39,414 nucleotides of DNA from Branchiostoma floridae (Eukaryota > Chordata > Leptocardii > Amphioxiformes > Branchiostomatidae), in assembly GCF_000003815.2 (NCBI RefSeq), contig NW_023365716.1, forward strand, positions 921,119 through 960,532, written 5' to 3'. A program made the position numbers and the translations under genes. Of the stretch, positions 33,432 through 39,414 are shown in pieces; within the stretch, counting starts at the first letter, position 1, and each line of letters opens with the position of its first letter. Under the pieces are notes generated by a model. It was not told where the DNA came from. It did not search any database and saw only the letters and a list, made by a program, of their open reading frames with translations.

Positions 33432-34306
33432 TTCTGCCTTGTAGGAGGGAGGAGGGGATAAATTATAGATCAAAACTTCTTTCTAAAGCTGTGGCACACA
33501 CTAAGAATTATGTTTTTATTTTACCTGCAAACTGCAACTTTTTAGATTTGTAACAAGCATTAACAGTTCTCTTCTTCTCAAATATGAAAAAAAAACATTA
33601 CAAATCGCTCTTGACAAACTTTGCCTTCGGACAATGTTGGTCTACTTAATATCAATTATATTATATGGCGAAAGACTAGTTTTTCAAAGATAAATGACAT
33701 GTTTATATATGAAATTTTATTTCGAACCGGAACCTCGTGAAACCAAATGCCTGGGTATGACAACGGTGCCGAACCAGAGGCTAGCTTCTCTCTGGACGCA
33801 GGGGAGGGATGCCGCAACCTGGAACAGCATGAATATTTTACTTGTAAAACAATCCAACATTCCTCCCACAAAACTCCTTTTTCCAAAATCAGTCACACAA
33901 TTTTAAAAAAACGTCGTTGGCATCTACTGCTTGTACGTCTGAGAAGTTACCTAATACTTTATAATAATATGGTATACAGGGAAATGGCAAATTAACATGT
34001 GTCTCAAGTTTAAAAGTTCTTGATTTTCCACCATATCAAACAACACAGGACTGAAATGGTACACCGAGAGACGGTAAACGCGTTAGGAAAGAGCCCAAAA
34101 CAAACCTCTTACGTTTTATGATGAAAGCTCCTTGGTGTAGGTCGCACGCATTTTGGTTCGCCCCCCTCCCCCTTCAATTTTACCATATTTACATTTGAAA
34201 AATGCCTATGAATCAAAAGCGTTACGGTGATTCTTTTGCCACCAGAATGACGTTAAACTCCTTCGCATGTTACCAGAATACTTGGATTCACGTTTGTAAG
34301 TCTTAC
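33432..34306 (-). other. Intron 1 of gene G
   Basis: No gene or repeat was recognised, apart from the C-rich tract at about 34160-34173, which sits some 135 bp from the donor as in the paralogs. Confidence 0.5.
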
Positions 34307-34420
34307 CTGCTCCCTATGATGGTTTTTCCTCTCACGTAAAACGGGTACACGGGCAGCTTTGTTCTGCTGTCGTGTCGTGAGGTCAGAGGTGAACGTGATG
34401 AGGGTCAAATGTAACTTTGC
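34307..34420 (-). promoter_or_regulatory. Divergent non-coding exon 1 / promoter of gene G
   Basis: A donor GAGCAG|GTAAGAC ends the exon at 34307. CACGTAAAA and a GAGGTCAGAGG block echo the other modules, but I find no AAAATGGCGGA site. It is assigned to G by position. Confidence 0.5.
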
Positions 34421-35671
34421 TACCCTGATTATCCAGATAATATGTTTTATATCTGGCTACGTGTTAGTAGGTATGTCCATGTTTCTACAGCAAAAATTGA
34501 ATTAAACTCGTGCAGACGTTTGTCTTGTTTGTTGTTTATGCATATGTTGATGAAATATATTCATCAGTTTATATTCCGTCCAGTGACCATGTTTTTGTAA
34601 ATAGAACGTCCTGACGGTAACCTTTAAAATATATTCACCACATTTCAATTTAGAGGTTAAATTCAGTCCGGTGGCCATGTTTTGTCCTAAGATTCCCCTT
34701 ATACATCATTTTCGATTCTTTTCTTAAATTTTCATGCCTCTTTAATAAATCTCATTTCATTAACAACAATAATGATAATAAATCTCCCATCATAGCAATA
34801 CACAATTTGATATATACACCAAGACAAAGACAATATGAATACCATTGATGTTATTTACAGCTTTAATACATACTTCAAATGATCTGTCCATTGTTATATA
34901 ATGTAGCTTCCTTCGTGCTTTAAGTAGAGCTGCAAATAAGTGTTTTAGATAACGTGTGAGCACAATACTCCTGTTAAGGTAGGTTAGTCATTCCACGGCA
35001 TGGATACTACAATCTGCTGATATCGATAATTGCAAAAATGAGGTTATTCAGTTAAAACTTGTCTAAAGCAGATAAATATCATGGTTTTAAAACATGTTTA
35101 GATTCCTTACTCCTATGATCACCTACATTTATAACTAAAAAATTAACATGTAAAATCAAAAAAAGTAATAAAAAAAGTACTGAAACTATACATACGAAAC
35201 CTATGTCGGTCCGGTAGGGCACATATGCTATAATCCTCGCAATCTCACTGGGACATGTCTGCTTCTCATGTACAATTCCTTATACCCCTTGTCACATTAT
35301 CCATGATCTTTGGGCGTATCGACGGAAGGTCGGCCATACATAAGATCAGCAGAGGGTTGCGCGTATTTTTCACCTGAAAGCCGTCCCTGTCACTTTGTAC
35401 CTTGTACAATTGTTGTGCAATAAAGTTGTTATCATAAGCGAGGGTCACTGGGACATGTCTGCCTCTCGTGTAGAATTCCTTACCAAAGAGTAGTTCTCGG
35501 GCCCAGGTACAGATTAAGACAACAACAGGGTTCTCCCCAGATTTTTTTAGTATAGTGGAGGGGCTGGCAAAAAATTACCCGAACCAACTCGCTGCACTTG
35601 CATGAAAATGGATGCATTTTGCATGACAGAGGGTGTCAAATACTACAAGTATATTAAGGATATAAACTGTG
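34421..35671. other. Spacer and 3' UTR of gene H
   Basis: 34560-34720 contains two diverged copies of ATATATTCA(T/C)CA...TCCGGTGGCCATGTTTT. From about 35010 the sequence matches 600-1260 behind gene A, including the retroelement-like insert (about 35280-35450). In the A copy this match rises to near identity after about position 1040. Confidence 0.6.
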
Positions 35672-35889
35672 TAGGTGGGTAAAGCTGTTTGCTGTATATT
35701 TGTCACACGTTGTGGATTCAGTTTCTTTCTCATGTCTTTGGTATATATGAAAGGTAGATGACGGTGAGATTTCCTAGCTGCAAAGTAGTTACACTGATAA
35801 CAGTTGTATGGTTTTCCTCCTCTGTAGGTTATTATATATGCTTGGCTCTTTCGACATCTGAGTTATCCTAGTACCCATTCCTCGAACAT
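35672..35889 (-). pseudogene. Decayed finger-coding tail of gene H
   Basis: Practically identical to the tail of gene A, including GGKPYNCYQCNYFAARKSH. Confidence 0.7.
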
Positions 35890-37023
35890 CTAGAGTTTTC
35901 CTCCTGTATGTGTTTTCATGTGTCGGGATAAGCTAGATCTTTGAGCCGCCCTGTACCCACACTCCCCACACATGTAGGGCTTCTCACCAGTATGTCTTGT
36001 TTGATGATCGATCAAATGGCGCTTCTGTGCAGCGGAGTAGTCACACTGGTCACACTTGTAGGGTTTTTCTCCTGTATGAGTTCTCATATGTTTGGGTAAG
36101 TGAGATCTGTTAGCTGTCCTGTATCCACACTCTCCACACATGTAGGGTTTCTCACCGATATGTTTTGTCAGATGTATGTCTAGAGTAGATTTCTGTGCTG
36201 CGGAATAGTCACACTGGTCACACTTGTAGGGTTTTTCTCCTGTGTGGATTCTCATGTGTGTTGATAGGGTAGACTTGTAAGTTGCCCTGAACCCACACTC
36301 CCCACACATGTAGGGTTTCTCACCAGTGTGTTTTTCTAGGTGTTGGTCCAAATTGGATTTTTGTGCTGCAGAATAATCACACTGGTCACACTTGTAGGGT
36401 TTCTCTCCTGTGTGGACTCTCATATGTCGGGATAGGAGAGACCTATAAGCTGCCCTGTACCCACACTCCCCACACTTGTAGGGTTTCTCACCGGTGTATT
36501 CAACAACATGCTTTCCATTATTGTCTCTGCTCTCCTGTACCTGTGAGGTTGATGTGTTGTCAGGTTGGGGAAAGTTCACATCACACGTTTCCTGCTGCAG
36601 GCCCATGTCTGTTGTCTGGGTCTCCCTGCTGTCACTCTCCTTCAGAGGATGTCCAGGAGTGTACGTCTTCTTCCCAGGATGCCCAGCACACAGTTCTCCA
36701 GTAGAATGTTTAAAGCTGGACTCTTCTATTTCCGCTTTTACACCGCACGTTTCGTGGTTTGGAACGTCCCTTTCCCCGTCCTGCTGCCGTCTCGCGTCTG
36801 TTGTTTGCTCCCAAATGTTGTATGTCTCGTTCCAAGGACGTCCGGTTGGCTGGTAGTCGTATGTTTCCTGGTCCTCACTGTACGTTTCCTGGCACAGCAC
36901 GTTCTCTTGTCCATCCTGTTGCCATCCAGTGTCTCCTGTCTCCTCCTCTTTGATGTGCGTCTCGTTCGCAGTTTGTTCCGCATGAAGCTCTTTAACGGGA
37001 GGCACAAATGTGAACTCCTCCAT
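35890..37023 (-). CDS. Gene H: long-leader C2H2 zinc-finger protein, 7 fingers
   Basis: 377 residues from the ATG at 37023 ([20 protein letters not shown]), right after an acceptor-like TTTTAGAC. IKEEE is at residues 24-28. The leader of about 175 residues is closest to B (YDYQPTGRPWNETYN). It ends in [20 protein letters not shown], a segment shared with most paralogs. Seven intact fingers alternate types. They differ from gene A at only about five residues (for example K for M in finger 1, V for T, Y for F). The array ends HTGGKL and TAG. H keeps the tyrosine codon that is a stop in A. It is the best intact member for judging what A encoded. Confidence 0.93.
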   Translation of the reverse strand: MEEFTFVPPVKELHAEQTANETHIKEEETGDTGWQQDGQENVLCQETYSEDQETYDYQPTGRPWNETYNIWEQTTDARRQQDGERDVPNHETCGVKAEIEESSFKHSTGELCAGHPGKKTYTPGHPLKESDSRETQTTDMGLQQETCDVNFPQPDNTSTSQVQESRDNNGKHVVEYTGEKPYKCGECGYRAAYRSLLSRHMRVHTGEKPYKCDQCDYSAAQKSNLDQHLEKHTGEKPYMCGECGFRATYKSTLSTHMRIHTGEKPYKCDQCDYSAAQKSTLDIHLTKHIGEKPYMCGECGYRTANRSHLPKHMRTHTGEKPYKCDQCDYSAAQKRHLIDHQTRHTGEKPYMCGECGYRAAQRSSLSRHMKTHTGGKL

Positions 37024-37631
37024 GTCTAAAATGATTTTAAGAAAATAATGATGAGAAAAAAACAGAAAAGGCGCAAATTTTACATAAGAATTTCTTCTGT
37101 AAAAGTAGTTTACCCGTTTTAGCGCCTCATTTTTTTCAGTATTACACAAGATTTGGATATGTATTAATTAGGGTATACATATAGAACAACATAGTATTTC
37201 TTTATTCAACTCAGGCACGAATTGACTCGTTGTACAAACAGAATGCATACAACACAACAATACAGACACATAGACACATAACAATCTATGACATCTACGT
37301 ACACATGCGCTTCCAGAGGTTACATGACTTACAGTAAGCACAGACTGTACAGTGGTGTAATAGAAGATTTGACACGCAAATATATAATGATTCTATAACT
37401 TAGCACTGTTTACGCCATCTGGTATCGGTCAGGTGGAAAACACATTTCATTGGTACTGTAGGTGAACTTGATGATTATGCGAAAACAATAACTGTACACA
37501 AAACTATAGGGTACCGCATAAAATTGACTTCCATAGCTTAGCTGCGCATCAAAAATTATGTGGACAATGTGCTGTGAACAGGGTTTTCGTTAGGTACAAG
37601 CAAAAGTTTCGTATCATGGTGGACGAAAACA
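37024..37631 (-). other. Intron 1 of gene H, distal part
   Basis: Paralogous to the introns of B and C. No other gene was seen. Confidence 0.55.
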
Positions 37632-38039
37632 TAAGGCCTAGGAAAAAAAATGTTGTGTTTCCTGTTTCCCTACCTACCCTAAAAAAACCTGCCGACCCTA
37701 GACTTTTTTGGGGTGGGCAGTGGAGTCACATAGCTTCCAGTTAGAATTTTTATTTAGCCTGCTTCCTATTGAAGTAAAACACTGCTTGTCCCATCTAACA
37801 AAGGATATATGTATCTATATGCACAAAACATGCACAAAATCAAAGTCAAAGTTTGACATTGAAATACAAGTGTCATCATGCATTTCAGTTTACTTTGTTC
37901 AACTGTATTGTAATATGTATCACTAGAGTTTTGGCCAGCCTAAAAAAAATACAAGAAAAAAAAAGATAATCCCTACCTACCGACCCTAATATTTTCAGGA
38001 CTGAAACAGGAAACACAACATTTTTTTTCCTAGGCCTAA
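37632..38039. mobile_element. 408-bp MITE with 37-bp inverted ends
   Basis: Left end TAAGGCCTAGGAAAAAAAAT and right end ATTTTTTTTCCTAGGCCTAA are near-perfect complements, and the arms continue through TGTTGTGTTTCCTGTTT. TA adjoins both ends. CCTACCTACC motifs repeat near both ends. A 72-residue frame inside has no known motif. It lies in intron 1 of gene H. Confidence 0.82.
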
Positions 38040-38302
38040 CCATTGTCACTTAAATCTATTATCTATGTTATTTGAATAGATTGTCGAGATTTCTGACATA
38101 TTAATTTGACATCTGTTGTTGTTGTCCTTTTTTTAGCGTCTAATTTTCCGCTAGACGTGGTCTCATGACATCTCACTCATTACTAACATTAGTTTGAATG
38201 CCCCCCTCCCCACCGACTACGGATCGAAAACACATCTCTAATTGTAATTCGCCGCTTAACAAGCACAAATCAGAAAGCATTAACGACAACCAATGGTCTT
38301 AC
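38040..38302 (-). other. Intron 1 of gene H, proximal part
   Basis: Contains the conserved C-rich tract at about 38201-38213, about 90 bp from the donor, and GACTACGGATCGAAAACAC, as in B. Confidence 0.5.
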
Positions 38303-38515
38303 CTGTAGGTATATGGCAGTAAGCGGTCTCCAAAACTCCTACAAATCGGTAAAAATCGCGTCAGTTTGGAGGATATGAAAAACTCAAGACGAGAAACAAA
38401 ACAAAATGGCGGACGTCAATTCACGAACGGGGTAAAGGTGAGAGGTCACAAACCTGATACTCAATGGGGCAAACCACAGATCGCCGCATAACACTTTACC
38501 CTCTGGTTTTGAACC
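38303..38515 (-). promoter_or_regulatory. Promoter and non-coding exon 1 module of gene H
   Basis: The donor ends the exon at 38303. AAAATGGCGGAC at 38403-38414 is 100 bp away, followed by AGAGGTCACAAACCTGAT and GATCGCCGCATAACAC. It is closest to the B module. Confidence 0.75.
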
Positions 38516-39414
38516 TAATTGATGTATTGTATGGAAGTTCACACGCCAGGAAGAGTAGTGGATTTATTTCAACACTAATAGAGATCTCTTAGTAAAGAAA
38601 AGAAACGTTCTACCTCAATTTCGACGTCTCAGATTGTCAGATTTCGACGGTTAGGCCAAGCCATGTAGAATCCGCCATGCGCAGGATTTCTTACCCCATT
38701 CCCGTTAGGATCTTGAGACACTGCCACCGCAACGATGCTGTTGGAGTACGATTGAAATAAAAAATCTTATTTTTTTACTTTGTTTACACTTCTTCTGAGA
38801 TATGTTGTTTTTTTCCGTCAAAATTGCGCCCTGGTAAGAAATATCTTAAGCTGCAAAGATAAAGGAGTCGAAATTATCAGACGATATAAACCAACACCAA
38901 TGCAAATAACTCCCTTATCATAAACATACTTTACTTGAATGAGCTTTTCCAAAATTATGCTAAATTTTTACACATGTCAGTATCATCTAAACTGCTACAA
39001 TCTTAAAGAATACAAATGCACGTGTACAAAACATAAGAACATCTATAGTATACAGATCAGTGCGTATAATAGGAAATCATAGAGCGTTCTATCAAATAGA
39101 ATAGAAAAATAAGATTAAATATACCAATGTAATAAATGTTGCTATGAGGTTAAAGAATGCGAATGTACATAACATTAGTGCATGTATAGTACACAAATCG
39201 GTGCGTATAAAAAGAAATATTAGATCGTTCTATCAAAGTACGAATATGCAAGTTAGTATATCAATGTTATGAATGTCCCAGTATTCAAATTAATACCGTC
39301 ATGTGTATATTGGATGAAAAGAAAAGATCGTATCGAAACTATCTCAAGTCTAAAACCTACGTCTATATCATCTGTACACAAAAGACAGGAGCACATCTAT
39401 CATGGCTACTATCT
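38516..39414. other. Spacer leading towards a further array unit
   Basis: 38545-39250 is paralogous to 8790-9320. The last 75 bases (CTCAAGTCTAAAACCTAC, CATCTATCATGGCTACTATC) match the sequence just before the 41-bp repeats behind C and D. Within it, TAAAGAATACAAATGCACG and a second similar block near 39153 form a loose tandem duplication. No gene was seen. Confidence 0.6.

Noticed and set aside
33656-33906. Overlapping short frames on both strands in the G intron
   Set aside because: Neither has motifs. Length is within chance expectation for this DNA.

Overview
The window is animal genomic DNA holding one gene cluster: eight paralogous C2H2 zinc-finger genes, all on the minus strand, each coded by a single large exon. 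The finger consensus (alternating CGECGYRTA...HMRTH and CDQCDYSAA...HLxKH types joined by TGEKPY linkers) is the kind I associate with amphioxus (Branchiostoma). That is recognition from memory; a search would settle it. There are no bacterial features. Two assembly gaps are present (5754-6148 and 15930-16080).

Layout by increasing coordinate; genes read right to left. A (1484-2323): 7 fingers, stop codon between leader and fingers, promoter near 3078-3300. B (6149-7528): 3' end lost in the first gap, relic fingers at 4590-4716, antisense reverse-transcriptase fragment at about 4737-5753, promoter at 8517-8745. C (10146-11474): 9 fingers and no promoter module of its own. D (13032-14717): 15 fingers, promoter at 15774-15929. 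E (17101-18688): 16 fingers, frameshifted, promoter at 19434-19630. F (21457-23223): 14 fingers plus a fragment, promoter at 30552-30790 behind a 7.3 kb intron enlarged by insertions. G (32337-33431): 11 fingers, divergent promoter at 34307-34420. H (35890-37023): 7 fingers, almost identical to A, promoter at 38303-38515.

The gene plan is uniform. A short non-coding first exon ends in a CAG|GTAAG donor. It carries an AAAATGGCGGA (YY1-like) site about 92-101 bp from the donor in six of the seven modules. An intron with a G-rich tract on the sense strand follows. The coding exon starts within a few bases of a splice acceptor. It encodes either a long leader (B, C, D, F, H) with a conserved block KELHxEQTAxETHIKEE, or a short leader starting MEDS (A, E, G), and then the finger array. 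I see no KRAB, SCAN, BTB or ZAD domain. Every array ends at a stop or frameshift with decayed fingers downstream, so the present arrays are shortened versions of longer ones.

The proteins are probably nuclear sequence-specific DNA-binding factors with lineage-specific targets. The spacers hold miniature inverted-repeat elements, 5'-truncated non-LTR retrotransposons (one with a 12-bp target-site duplication), 57-bp and 41-bp minisatellites, and a roughly 5 kb insertion between two C-tracts. The last bases repeat the sequence that precedes the 3' ends of C and D, so the array probably continues beyond the right edge. All alignments and counts were made by eye.
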